A DNA stretch of 64,000 nucleotides from assembly GCF_004402405.1 (NCBI RefSeq), contig NZ_SOFE01000027.1:1-64000 (forward strand). The letters are read 5' to 3'. The position numbers were made by a program, and so were the translations under genes. A model generated the notes under the pieces. That model saw only the letters and a list, made by a program, of their open reading frames with translations, was not told where the DNA came from and searched no databases. Shown piece after piece: positions 18,419-30,267 of this stretch (positions are counted from its first letter, which is position 1; every line of letters begins with the position of its first letter). Origin of the DNA: Cryobacterium levicorallinum. Its GTDB lineage: Bacteria > Actinomycetota > Actinomycetes > Actinomycetales > Microbacteriaceae.

Positions 18419-19287
18419 ACTCGTCGATCCCCGCAGCCAGCAACTCGCGACGCAGCTCCCGGCGGGCGCGCTGTTCGGTCGGATCGGGGAGCGGTCGCGA
18501 GCAGCCGCTGGGTGTACGGGTGTTTCGGGTAGCGCAGATTCTCGTCTCGAGTGCCGGTTTTCACGATGCGGCCGTGGTGCATTACGGCAATTCGATCGGC
18601 GAGCACGTCGATGACCGCGAGGTCGTGGGTAATGAACAGGCAGGCGAAGTCCACCGGCTTCTGCAGCGACTGTATGAGTTGGAACACGTGAGCATGCACT
18701 GACACGTCGAGGGCGGTCGTGGGTTCGTCGGCGATGAGCAACTGCGGGTCCATAGGAGACGGATTAAGCGATCATGGCACGCTGACGTTGTCCACCGCTC
18801 AATCGGTGGGGGTAGGAGTTGAACGCCATCAGCAGATTAAGCTGTTCGACCATGTCGAGCAGCTCATGCGCGCGTCTTGGACTGCGAGGGGGATATGCCG
18901 AAGTGGGCACGCAGGGTCTCGATGATCTGAAACCCGATCGTGTCGACCGAGTTGAGCGCCGTCATCGGTTCCTGAAAGATCATCGCTATCTGGCCGCCGT
19001 GCACCGTGTGTATCTGAACGGGCTTCAGTTCCATGAGCTCACGGCTGTTGAGCTTGACGCTGCCAAAGATGCGGTTGTTTTCGGGGAGCAGGTCGAGAAT
19101 ACTCGTCTAGCTGGCGCTCTTTCCCGAGTCTGACCTGCCAACGATGGCGAACACGTTGCCCCGCTCGATCGAATAGTTCAGGCTGAGCGCGGCCGGCACC
19201 CAAACGTTATCGACGCCGAAGTGCACGGTGAGGTCGGTGACCTGCAGCACACGGCGAGACAACGTGGTCGTCGCCTCGTCGGCCATG
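18419..19287 (-). pseudogene. Decayed oligopeptide ABC ATPase, hybrid of two ATPase halves
   Basis: Minus-strand remains of a peptide ABC ATPase. The beginning (MADEATTTLSRRVLQVTDLT, Walker A region GRSDSGKSAS) is followed at once by a TAG stop. Then come LLPENNRIFGSV, IFQEPMTALN, a frameshift, SGGQRQRAMIA and another stop. The last part, IADEPTTALDVSVHAHVFQ and FACLFITHDLAVIDVLADR, resembles the second half of the fused ATPase at 11741-13519, whereas the front resembles its first half. A final frameshift separates the tail, whose original end reads RRELLAAGIDE and stops at 18419. It is non-functional as an ATPase. Confidence 0.85.
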
Positions 19288-19351
19288 AAATCCTGCCTTC
19301 ATCGAAGCTGCTCGTGCGGTGGGTGCAATCAAAATCTGGCAGCATGGCTGC

Positions 19352-19960
19352 ATGCCTGTCGCTTCCGACCCGAATGTTTTCTACTCGCGGTTCAACCGCA
19401 TCATCGCCACCATCTTTGCCACGGTTGCCGCGCTCAGCGCGCTCAGTCTGTTCCTGCTGCCCACCACATCGAACCGCTGGCTCGCCGTTCCGGCCCTGTT
19501 CGTCATGCTGTTCGTCTGGGAGGTGCTTTGGCGCCCCGACTTGCAAGTGAGCGACGATGTCGTGATTATTCGCAATCCGCTGCGCACCATCGTGGTGCCG
19601 TGGGAGGCGCTCGTGCACGTCGACACCAAGTTCGCACTCACCCTTTACACGCCGGGGCACAAGTTCGCGGTCTACTGCGCCCCGGCGCCCGGCCGGAGCC
19701 AGACCAGCGCCGGACGTCATCAGACCATTGACCCGGTACCCTACGTCAGCGGCCCGCCGCGGCTCGGCGACCTGCTTGGAAGTGAGTCCGGCCAGGCGGC
19801 GCAACTGGTGCGCTCGCGCTGGGACGCGTTGCAGCGTAGCGGCCAGGTAGACAACGGCCTCGCAGCCCAGACCCCCGTTGCGGTCGTCTGGGCATGGGGG
19901 CGCTGCGGCGTGCTGGTGGCGGGCGCTGCGGCATCCGTTCTGGCGATATTTCTTGCCTAG
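19352..19960 (+). CDS. PH-domain-like membrane protein
   Basis: A 202-residue protein. Two hydrophobic segments near the N-terminus (IIATIFATVAALSALSLF and WLAVPALFVMLFVWEVL) are followed by a bacterial PH-like beta domain (DLQVSDDVVIIRNPLRT, IVVPWEALVHVDTKFALTL), and a hydrophobic segment closes the C-terminus (LVAGAAASVLAIFLA). Small actinobacterial proteins of this design are usually annotated as PH domain-containing membrane proteins of unknown role. I prefer the ATG at 19352 over an upstream GTG at 19319; neither has a strong ribosome binding site. It sits intact between two decayed transporter fragments. Confidence 0.7.
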   Translation: MPVASDPNVFYSRFNRIIATIFATVAALSALSLFLLPTTSNRWLAVPALFVMLFVWEVLWRPDLQVSDDVVIIRNPLRTIVVPWEALVHVDTKFALTLYTPGHKFAVYCAPAPGRSQTSAGRHQTIDPVPYVSGPPRLGDLLGSESGQAAQLVRSRWDALQRSGQVDNGLAAQTPVAVVWAWGRCGVLVAGAAASVLAIFLA

Positions 19961-19975
19961 CCTCTGGGAACAACG

Positions 19976-20157
19976 GGGTCGTGTCGAGGCCTGAGGTGCT
20001 GTCGCCGATCTCAAAGTATTGGGTGCCGGTGGTCACACGCACGGTGTCCGGGCCTGTCGTCGCGCTGTCATAGTATCCGGATCCGCTCGCCCAGGCAGAA
20101 ATCATGTCATCCACTGTGAAAGGTTCGCCGTGCTGCGGCCGCAGGTCAAGCGCGATT
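19976..20157 (-). pseudogene. Fragment of an oligopeptide-binding protein gene
   Basis: The minus strand reads HGEPFTVDDMISAWASGSGYY followed by TQYFEIGDSTSGLDT. This matches the WSDGESIDADDMLLGWAAQSGYFD and TYFSPAGSTTGLDQ stretch of the intact binding protein at 16291-18066. Nothing before or after it continues the homology. The fragment ends next to the PH-domain gene. Together with the decayed ATPase at 18419-19287 it is what is left of a third peptide ABC operon. Between 20158 and 20350 I see no gene, only a small palindrome (GAACGAAGCGTTTCGTTC near 20280-20297). Confidence 0.8.
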
Positions 20158-20350
20158 AGCTAGGGCCAGAAAGAAGATCTATCATTTTTGCCAAAGAAAT
20201 ACCCGAACCGTTATGAAATTGCACCATTTTTTATCGTTCCAGTCGCGCATTCTGCACAAATCCCGCGTCTGCTCCGTGAGAACGAAGCGTTTCGTTCGTT
20301 TGGGGACACCCAACCACAAGATGCCATACGCGGCAGTCGGTCGGCGAAAT

Positions 20351-20378
20351 GCCCGGCCGGAATAATTACCGGTCGGGC
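20351..20378 (-). terminator. Terminator of the second peptide ABC operon
   Basis: GCCCGGCCGG and CCGGTCGGGC form a 10-bp stem (one G-T pair) around an AT-rich eight-base loop, 23 bases past the ATPase stop. There is no strong T-run. Confidence 0.65.
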
Positions 20379-20400
20379 CTGGATTGCAGTAAGCGTTCGG

Positions 20401-22149
20401 CTATCGCCCGAACTCAAAGTTCGCTCCGGGGATTGCCGCCAGCAGTTCCTGCGTGTAGATCTCCCGCGGGTTGTCAAACACGTCGTCGGTCGACGAGGCT
20501 TCGACGATTCGTCCCTTCTGCATGACGCAGACATTGTCGGCGACCAGGCGCACGACAGCGAGGTCGTGCGTGATGAACAGATACGTCAGACCCAGGTCCG
20601 TCTGCAACTCGGTAAGCAGGTTCAGGATCTGACCCTGCACAAGCACATCGAGTGCGGAGACGGCTTCGTCGAGCACGAGCACGTCGGGCTTCAATGCCAA
20701 AGCTCGCGCGATCGCGATGCGCTGACGCTGGCCACCGGAGAGTTCGCTCGGGTATCTAAACTGGGTCGATGCGGGCAGGGACACCTGATCGAGCAGCTGC
20801 AGCACACGCTTCTGCCGCTCCCGCTTGGTGCCAACCTTGTGCGCGAGCAGCGGCTCGGCGATGGTGTTTCCCACGTTGTACTGCGGGTCGAGCGAACCGT
20901 ACGGGTCTTGGAACACGGGCTGCACGCGGCGGCGGAAGTTCAGCAGCTCGCGCCCCTTCAAGCCAGCGACGTCGCGCCCCTCGAATTCAATCCGCCCGCT
21001 GGTGAGGCCCTCTAGCTGCAGAATGAGCTTGGCCACGGTGGACTTGCCGGAACCGGACTCCCCCACGATCGCCGTGGTGGTGCCCTTCTTCACCCCGAAC
21101 GATACGTCGTTCACAGCGAGAAGCTCGTCGAAACGCAATCCGGACTTACGAATGCGATACATCTTGGTGATGCCCTCGACCGAGATGAGGTCCTTGCCCG
21201 AGGCTGCAAGTTCACGGTCTGTAGCACGCTGAATCAGCGCGGTGTCCGTGCCTCCAGCCGAGAAGATTTCGGTCGCCGGGCCATCCTCGTTCTTCTTGGC
21301 CTGAATGCGACGCGAGGCGAGGCTCGGCGCGGCCGCCACCAGACGCTGGGTGTACGGGTGCTGCGGGTTGGCGAGGATCTCCTGCGACGGGCCCGATTCG
21401 ACGATCTTGCCCTTGTACATCACGACGAGCTGCTCGGCCCGCTCCGCGGCGAGACCGAGGTCGTGAGTAATAAACAGGACGCTGGTGCCGTAATCCCGGG
21501 TGAGGGTGGCCAGGTGGTCGAGAATCTGGCGCTGCACGGTGACGTCGAGCGCACTGGTCGGCTCGTCGGCGATGAGCAGTTTCGGCCGGGCCGACAGTCC
21601 GATACCGATGAGCACACGCTGACGCATGCCGCCGGAGAATTGGTGCGGGTATTGCTTGAGCCGGTCAGCGGCATCCGCCAGACCCGCCTCTTGCAGCACT
21701 TCAATGGTGCGCGCCCTCAGGGGCTTGCCGCGAAGTCCGCTGTTGGCCTTGATGGCTTCGGACACCTGAAAACCGATGTTCCACACCGGGTTGAGGTTGC
21801 TCATCGGGTCCTGCGGAACGTAGCCGATCTCGCGGCCGCGCACGGCCTGCATGTCGGTGGCGTTCAGAATGGTCAGGTCGCGACCCTCGAACAGGATCTG
21901 CCCGCCGGTCACCTGGCCGGTGCCGGCCAACAGTTTAATGATCGCTTGGGCCGTCGTGGTCTTGCCCGAACCGGACTCCCCCACGATTGCGAGGGTCTGG
22001 CCGGGGTAGAGCGTGAAGCTGACGCCGCGCACGGCGGGCACGATGCCGCGCTGGGTGCGGAAGCCGACCTCGAGATCGCGGATCTCCAAGAGCGGTTCGG
22101 AGTCGGCGGAAGGAGTCTGGTTCACGGTTTCGGTCACTAACTGGGTCAT
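20401..22149 (-). CDS. Oligopeptide-type ABC transporter, fused double ATPase (second operon)
   Basis: A 582-residue protein with two ATPase domains. The first has Walker A GESGSGKTTT near residue 58, signature FSGGMRQRV and Walker B LLIADEPTSALD. The second has GESGSGKSTV near 368, LSGGQRQRI and VLVLDEAVSALD, in which the usual EPTS after Asp-Glu is EAVS. The ATG overlaps the permease stop (ATGA). It is the last gene of the operon encoded from 25838 down to 20401. A peptide-like substrate is inferred from the family. Confidence 0.9.
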   Translation of the reverse strand: MTQLVTETVNQTPSADSEPLLEIRDLEVGFRTQRGIVPAVRGVSFTLYPGQTLAIVGESGSGKTTTAQAIIKLLAGTGQVTGGQILFEGRDLTILNATDMQAVRGREIGYVPQDPMSNLNPVWNIGFQVSEAIKANSGLRGKPLRARTIEVLQEAGLADAADRLKQYPHQFSGGMRQRVLIGIGLSARPKLLIADEPTSALDVTVQRQILDHLATLTRDYGTSVLFITHDLGLAAERAEQLVVMYKGKIVESGPSQEILANPQHPYTQRLVAAAPSLASRRIQAKKNEDGPATEIFSAGGTDTALIQRATDRELAASGKDLISVEGITKMYRIRKSGLRFDELLAVNDVSFGVKKGTTTAIVGESGSGKSTVAKLILQLEGLTSGRIEFEGRDVAGLKGRELLNFRRRVQPVFQDPYGSLDPQYNVGNTIAEPLLAHKVGTKRERQKRVLQLLDQVSLPASTQFRYPSELSGGQRQRIAIARALALKPDVLVLDEAVSALDVLVQGQILNLLTELQTDLGLTYLFITHDLAVVRLVADNVCVMQKGRIVEASSTDDVFDNPREIYTQELLAAIPGANFEFGR

Positions 22150-23093
22150 CGGCGTGCCCTCGCCTGGGGGTCGAGCGCGTCGCGGAGCACGTCACCGAGC
22201 ATGAGGAACGCCAGCACGGTCAGGGAGAGCGCGATCGAGGGATACAGCAGCACCTGCGGGCTCGTACGAATGGATGTCTGCGCTTCGCCGATATCGCGTC
22301 CCCACGACATTGTGCCCGGCCCGAGGCCGATACCGAGGAACGAGAGCGTGGCTTCGGCAACGATGAACGTGCCGAGTGAGACCGTCGCGATGACGATCAC
22401 GGGGGCGATGGCGTTGGGAACCACGTGGCGCACCAGAATCTTGAACTTGGACACGCCGAGTGCGACCGACGCCACCACGTAGTCCGAGTTTCGCGCGGTC
22501 AGCACGGCGCCGCGCATGATGCGGGCGACCTGCGGCCAGGCGAAGATCGAGATGACGAGCGCGATGACCACCGGGGTACGGTCGGGCAGCACCGAGAGCA
22601 GCACGATGGCGCCGAGCACGGTCGGAACGGCGAAGAAGATGTCGCCGATGCGAGAGACGATGGCGTCGAGGAAACCGCCGTAGTAGCCGGCGAGGGCACC
22701 GACGATGAGGCCGAACAGAGTCACGATCGCCGCAGCCAACATGCCGACGGTTACCGAGGCGCTGGTGCCGAAGATGATTCGGGCATAGACGTCGCAGCCC
22801 TGGAAGGTGAAGCCGAGCGGATGCCCCGACTGCGGCCCCCCGTTGCTGTCCGACAGCTGGCACTGGGTCGGCGACACCGACGAGAACCATCCGGGAACCA
22901 GCGCCACCAAGACGATGAGCAGGATGAGTCCGGAGGAAATCCAGAAGGCGGGCCGACGACGCATCGCGTCCCAGGCATCCGCCCAGGTGCTGCGCGCTTT
23001 CGCGGTCTCGTCGAGGTGGTCGATGGCCACGAGCGGGGTGTCTTCGAGCGCTGCAACAAAGTGCGGCTGCGCGCCCTGGTTCTTACTTGGCAT
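22146..23093 (-). CDS. ABC transporter permease, DppC/OppC type (second operon)
   Basis: A 315-residue permease with a cytoplasmic N-terminus, a first membrane segment near residue 52, the external loop SGHPLGFTFQGCDVYARI and five more membrane segments. The EAA-type coupling loop is VASVALGVSKFKILVRHVVP. The C-terminus LGDVLRDALDPQARARR is typical. The start overlaps the DppB stop by 11 bases and the stop overlaps the ATPase start by four, so all three are translationally linked. Confidence 0.9.
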   Translation of the reverse strand: MPSKNQGAQPHFVAALEDTPLVAIDHLDETAKARSTWADAWDAMRRRPAFWISSGLILLIVLVALVPGWFSSVSPTQCQLSDSNGGPQSGHPLGFTFQGCDVYARIIFGTSASVTVGMLAAAIVTLFGLIVGALAGYYGGFLDAIVSRIGDIFFAVPTVLGAIVLLSVLPDRTPVVIALVISIFAWPQVARIMRGAVLTARNSDYVVASVALGVSKFKILVRHVVPNAIAPVIVIATVSLGTFIVAEATLSFLGIGLGPGTMSWGRDIGEAQTSIRTSPQVLLYPSIALSLTVLAFLMLGDVLRDALDPQARARR

Positions 23094-24012
23094 AACGGAT
23101 CCTTGGGTCCAGAGCTGCGTACAGCAGATCGACGAGCAGGTTGGCGAGCACGAAGATCACCACCATGACGGCGATGAACGACACCACGGTCGGTCCTTCG
23201 CCGAGGCGAATGGCCTTGAAGACGGTTCCACCGACCCCGTTGATATTGAAGATTCCCTCGGTGACGATGGCACCGACCATGAGCGAGCCGATGTCGACAC
23301 CGAGAAAGGTGATCACTGGTACGAGCGAGTTGCGCAGCACGTGCACGGTCACAACGCGGGGGCGGGACAGCCCCTTCGCTGTGGCGGTGCGCACAAAGTC
23401 GGCGTTGAGGTTGTCGGACACGCTGGCCCGGGTGAGGCGCACAATATAGGCAAACGAAACGGATGCCAGCACCAGCGCTGGCAAAATCAGTTCGTCAAGC
23501 GGTGCTGCTCCACTGACCGTGGTGCGGGCCCAGCCCAGTTGCACGCCGAAGACGAACTGCAGCACGAAGCCGATCACGAAGGTCGGCACGCTGATCAGCA
23601 GCAGGCTCACGACGAGGGCGCTGGCATCGAAAAGCTTGCCCTTGCGGAGCCCGGCAATGAGGCCGACGAGGATGCCGAAGAAGGCTTCGAAGGCGAGAGC
23701 GAGCATGGCCAGTCGGGCCGTGATCGGGAACGCGGAGGCCATTACATCGGAGACGGAGCGACCGGAATAGGTCGTTCCGAGGTCACCTTGGAAGAAGTTT
23801 CCAATGTAGAGCAGGTATTGCACAAAAAACGGCTTGTCGAGGTTGTACTCGGCGCGAATTTGGGCAATAACGGCGTCCGACGGGGGACGTTCGCCGTAGA
23901 GGGCAGCGATGGGATCTCCGGGCAAGGAGAACACCATGAAGTAGATGAGAAACGTGGCGCCGAAGAACACGGGGATCATCTGGAGCAGACGTTTGCCGGT
24001 ATACCAGAGCAT
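23083..24012 (-). CDS. ABC transporter permease, DppB/OppB type (second operon)
   Basis: A 309-residue permease of normal DppB length. It has the N-terminal MLWYTGKRLLQMIPVFFG, the family loop FSLPGDPIAALYGERP, six membrane segments, the coupling loop RTATAKGLSRPRVVTVHVLR and the terminal YAALDPRIRYAK. It follows the binding-protein gene after a 152-base gap that holds a strong hairpin. It serves as the size reference for the enlarged paralogue at 14514-16052. Confidence 0.9.
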   Translation of the reverse strand: MLWYTGKRLLQMIPVFFGATFLIYFMVFSLPGDPIAALYGERPPSDAVIAQIRAEYNLDKPFFVQYLLYIGNFFQGDLGTTYSGRSVSDVMASAFPITARLAMLALAFEAFFGILVGLIAGLRKGKLFDASALVVSLLLISVPTFVIGFVLQFVFGVQLGWARTTVSGAAPLDELILPALVLASVSFAYIVRLTRASVSDNLNADFVRTATAKGLSRPRVVTVHVLRNSLVPVITFLGVDIGSLMVGAIVTEGIFNINGVGGTVFKAIRLGEGPTVVSFIAVMVVIFVLANLLVDLLYAALDPRIRYAK

Positions 24013-24100
24013 CAGCTACCCGTCGGCGCAGTTGACACGGTGCTGATTGGCACGGGTGAAGTCGAGTGCATGAAAGATTCGCAATCATTAAGGGGAACTC

Positions 24101-24132
24101 GAGAGGCCCGGGGAATGACCCCCGGGCCTCTC
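24101..24132 (-). terminator. 13-bp hairpin between binding protein and permease genes
   Basis: GAGAGGCCCGGGG and its exact complement enclose a six-base loop, 33 bases after the binding-protein stop. The position matches the hairpin of the first operon (16180-16213), suggesting the same expression-ratio role. Confidence 0.7.
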
Positions 24133-24164
24133 GTAACGACGAACGAGGAACTAGGAACGAACTA

Positions 24165-25838
24165 TTAGTTCTTGGTGATTGCGTGGTAGAGCGGCACGGA
24201 ATCCCAGCCGAACTCAACGTTGCTCACCGTGTCGGACCAGACACCGGAGGTGTTCTGGTACCACAGAGGGATGGTCGGGAGGTCCTGCAGCAGGACTTCC
24301 TGAGCCTCGACGTACTTGGCGGTGGCTTCTTCAACGCTGGATGCCGCGGCGCCTTCCTTCAGGAGCGTGTCGAATGCCTCGCTGCTGTAGCCCTCGTAGT
24401 TCGAACCGGCACCGGTCTGGTACAGCGGCGCAAGGAAGTTGTACAGCGACGGGTAGTCGGCCTGCCATCCGGCGCGAGTAGCACCGGTCAGTGCCTGAGC
24501 GTCACGGTCTTCAAGTGCAGCGCCGAAGGTCGGGTACGGCTTGCCGACTGCGTCGATGCCGAGGGTGTTCTTGACGCTGTTGACGACGGCGTCGACCCAG
24601 ACCTGGTGGGGTCCGTCGGCGTTGTACGCGATGTCAAAGGTGCCGGTGTACGGCGAGATGGCATCGGCTTCGGCCCAGAGTGCGACGGCCTCTTCGGGGT
24701 TGAATTCGAGCACTTCGGAACCCGCGAGGGAATCGGAGTAGCCATCGATAACCGGGGAGGTGAAGTCGGTGGCGGGGGTGCGGGTGTTCTGGAAGACGAC
24801 GTCGGTGATCTCGGCGCGGTCAATGGCCATGGAGACGGCGGCGCGACGCAGCTTGCCCTCATCGCCGGACCAGTGCTCGAGGTAGTACGGCATGTTGAAG
24901 GCCTGGAATACCGCGGCGGGCTCGTTGATGAAGGTATCCGGGAAGTCCGACTCGTAGCTCGCGAGGGCGGATTCGGGGATGGCATCGAGCACGTCGAGGT
25001 CGCCGCCCTGCACGGCCGCGTAAGCGGCATCGAAGGAGGCATAGAAGATGATGGTTAATCCATCATTGGCGGGGGTGCGCACACCCGCGTAGTCGGGGTT
25101 GGTGACGAGTTCGATCTGCACCTCGTGCTCCCAGGCGTTCTCGCTCGCGAGCTCGTACGGGCCGTTGCCGATCGGGTTCTGACCAAAGGCATCCATGTCT
25201 TCGAAAGCAACCTCGGGCAGCGGCGAGTAGGCCGTGTAGCCGAGGCGGAGCGGCCAGTCGGCCTCGGTTCCGGCGAGCTCCACGGTGAACGTGGTGTCGT
25301 CGACGACCGTCAGGCCAGACATGGTCTCGGCGAGCGGCGAGGCAACGCGAAGAACGTTGCCGTCCTCGTCGGTCGCGCCGGTCGGGTCGTCGATCATGTT
25401 GGAGACGTCGGAGTAGCCGACGATGTTGTCGAAGAAGTAGGAGGAACCCTGGGCGTTGGTGGACAGCGCGCCATAGTTCCAGGCATCAACGAAGGACGAT
25501 GCCGTGACGGGCTCGTCGTTGGTGAAAGTCCAGCCGTCGTTCAGCGTGACGGTCCAGGTCGTGGCGTCGTCGGACTCGATCGACTCGGCGACCTCGTTCT
25601 GAATCTCGCCGTCCGCCGAGTACGAGACCAGACCGGCGAAGATGGACGTGATGATCTTTCCGCCGCCCACCTCGGTGGTGTTGGTCGGGATCAGCGACAT
25701 CTGCGGTTCGCTGCCGTTCGTCGTGATGATCGCGGTGCCGTCAGCCGATGTCGTTGATTCTCCAGCGCAACCCGAGAGCACGAGGGCTCCGGTCGAGGCG
25801 AGAGCGATGGCAACAATGCCCATTCTCCTGATTTTCAA
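24165..25838 (-). CDS. Oligopeptide-type ABC substrate-binding lipoprotein (second operon)
   Basis: A 557-residue SBP_bac_5 lipoprotein. The signal peptide ends in LVLSGC (Cys24). The mature protein has TNGSEPQMSLIPTNTTEVGG at the N-lobe, WTFTNDEPVTASSFVDAWNY near residue 100 and YPSLYNFLAPLYQTG in the C-lobe, and ends IPLWYQNTSGVWSDTV...ITKN. The layout is closest to OppA/DppA-like proteins of actinobacteria. The TTG start has AGGAG six bases upstream. It is the first gene of a four-gene transporter operon. Confidence 0.9.
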   Translation of the reverse strand: MKIRRMGIVAIALASTGALVLSGCAGESTTSADGTAIITTNGSEPQMSLIPTNTTEVGGGKIITSIFAGLVSYSADGEIQNEVAESIESDDATTWTVTLNDGWTFTNDEPVTASSFVDAWNYGALSTNAQGSSYFFDNIVGYSDVSNMIDDPTGATDEDGNVLRVASPLAETMSGLTVVDDTTFTVELAGTEADWPLRLGYTAYSPLPEVAFEDMDAFGQNPIGNGPYELASENAWEHEVQIELVTNPDYAGVRTPANDGLTIIFYASFDAAYAAVQGGDLDVLDAIPESALASYESDFPDTFINEPAAVFQAFNMPYYLEHWSGDEGKLRRAAVSMAIDRAEITDVVFQNTRTPATDFTSPVIDGYSDSLAGSEVLEFNPEEAVALWAEADAISPYTGTFDIAYNADGPHQVWVDAVVNSVKNTLGIDAVGKPYPTFGAALEDRDAQALTGATRAGWQADYPSLYNFLAPLYQTGAGSNYEGYSSEAFDTLLKEGAAASSVEEATAKYVEAQEVLLQDLPTIPLWYQNTSGVWSDTVSNVEFGWDSVPLYHAITKN

Positions 25839-26145
25839 TTTTTGCTCCTATGCACAAAAGGGCGCCTGACACAGCTCTTGACCGTGGCACGCGCCAATAG
25901 AGTCAACCCAATTTTGACCGCGAAAGAACCGGCTCAATATTGGGGGGTTGTTACGACCCTAGTTTGTTACTAATCCAGATTGGGCAATACGATGAAAAAT
26001 TTTACAGACGCGCAATCTATCTGACAACTATTGAGCGTCACACACTGTCATTTTGCACATATGTTGCGGGGCGGGTTTCGAACGGATGCTTCCCCCGCGA
26101 TCGCGACGCGAGCGTCTGCGGATGCCGGGGTGGCAGGATAGGGCC
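25839..26145. other. Intergenic region between divergent genes
   Basis: These 307 bases separate the second binding-protein gene (minus) from the CPBP gene (plus). A TTGACT candidate -35 lies on the minus strand near 25900. The stretch 25930-26075 is clearly richer in A and T than its surroundings, as expected of a promoter region. I see no gene, repeat or hairpin in it. Confidence 0.3.
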
Positions 26146-26937
26146 ATGCCGCCAGCATCCGCCCCGCACCGTTCCCGGCTCGGAAATTCACCGTTGTATT
26201 GGGAGATCGGCATAGTGCTCGCGCTGTCGCTCGGGGCGTCGGCCGTTTACTCGATCGTGTCGATCGTGGCCCGGCTCACCGATGTAACACCGCTCGCCGA
26301 CCAGTCAGCGACGATCAACGGCTCGCAGTCGCCGCGGGAGTGGCTCGACTTCACCTACCAGTTTCTCGGCATCGCGTTCGGTCTCGCAGCGGTAGCGCTG
26401 GTGCTGTTTCTGCTCTGGAAGCCCGGGCAGAACCCGTTCACCCGGCTCGGCTTCGACCTGACCCGGCCAGGTAAGGACGTACTCGGCGGGTTCGGGCTGC
26501 TGCTCGTGATCGGTATTCCGGGGCTCGCGCTCTACCTGGCCGGGCGCGCCTTCGGCTTTACCGTGGCCGTCGTGCCCTCACCGCTCGACACGTTCTGGTG
26601 GACCATCCCCATTCTCGTGTTCGCCGCACTGAAGGCGGCGCTGGTCGAGGAGATCATCGTGGTCGGCTACCTGTTCACCCGGCTGCGTGAGCTCGGCTGG
26701 TCGACCTGGACGATCATTCTGAGCTCAGCCGTGCTGCGTGGCAGCTACCACCTGTACCAGGGCGTCGGACCGTTCTTCGGCAACGTGGCCATGGGAGTCG
26801 TGTTCGGCTGGTGCTACACCCGCTGGGGGCGCACCATGCCGCTCGTGGTGACGCACTGGCTGCTCGACATTCTCTCGTTCGTCGGGTACCCGCTCGCGCT
26901 GGCCTGGTGGCCGGGACTGCTCGCCCCGGCCAGCTAG
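26146..26937 (+). CDS. CPBP-family intramembrane metalloprotease
   Basis: A 263-residue polytopic membrane protein of the CAAX protease/bacteriocin-processing (Abi) family. The paired glutamates are in LVEEIIVVGYLFTRL near residue 170. A second motif, LRGSYHLYQG, supplies a histidine near 200, and a third, VVTHWLLDILS near 243, supplies another. Eight hydrophobic segments are apparent. The ATG at 26146 directly precedes a sensible N-terminus and has AGGATAGG upstream; the open frame to 26053 has a Cys/Arg-rich leader and is unlikely. The target is unknown. The stop is nine bases from the end of the converging gcvP. Confidence 0.82.
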   Translation: MPPASAPHRSRLGNSPLYWEIGIVLALSLGASAVYSIVSIVARLTDVTPLADQSATINGSQSPREWLDFTYQFLGIAFGLAAVALVLFLLWKPGQNPFTRLGFDLTRPGKDVLGGFGLLLVIGIPGLALYLAGRAFGFTVAVVPSPLDTFWWTIPILVFAALKAALVEEIIVVGYLFTRLRELGWSTWTIILSSAVLRGSYHLYQGVGPFFGNVAMGVVFGWCYTRWGRTMPLVVTHWLLDILSFVGYPLALAWWPGLLAPAS

Positions 26938-26946
26938 CCCCGTCCC

Positions 26947-29847
<2,901 letters not shown>

Positions 29848-29854
29848 AGTGCGT

Positions 29855-30241
29855 CTACTCCCCGATCAGGGCGGAATACTCGGCAAAGCTGAGCAGCGTG
29901 GGGAGAGTCTCGAATTCGACCTTGATCAGCCAGCCCGCGCCGAAGGGGTCGCTGTTGACCAGTTCGGGGCTGTCCACGACGGCGTCGTTGGTTTCTGTGA
30001 CGGTGCCGTTGACCGGAGCGAACAGTTCACCGACCGACTTGGTCGATTCAATTTCGCCGACGACCGTGCCGCTGGCGACGGTGCTGCCGACGCCCGGCAG
30101 TTCGACGAAAACGACGTCACCGAGCTTTTCGGCGGCATACGCGGTGATGCCGACGGTCGCGACGCTGCCGTCGACTAAAACCCATTCGTGCTCGGCGGTG
30201 TATTGAAGTTCGGACGGCTGAAGCGAAGATGTGTTTGTCAT
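29855..30241 (-). CDS. gcvH: Glycine cleavage system H-protein
   Basis: A 128-residue lipoyl carrier that shuttles the aminomethyl group between the P- and T-proteins. The lipoylated lysine is Lys68 in [16 protein letters not shown], and the protein has the usual YTAEHEWV start region. It lies 26 bases after gcvT and 7 bases before gcvP, in the order T-H-P. Confidence 0.96.
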   Translation of the reverse strand: MTNTSSLQPSELQYTAEHEWVLVDGSVATVGITAYAAEKLGDVVFVELPGVGSTVASGTVVGEIESTKSVGELFAPVNGTVTETNDAVVDSPELVNSDPFGAGWLIKVEFETLPTLLSFAEYSALIGE

Positions 30242-30267
30242 GGGATTGCCTTTCGCAGGGTGAGGGT

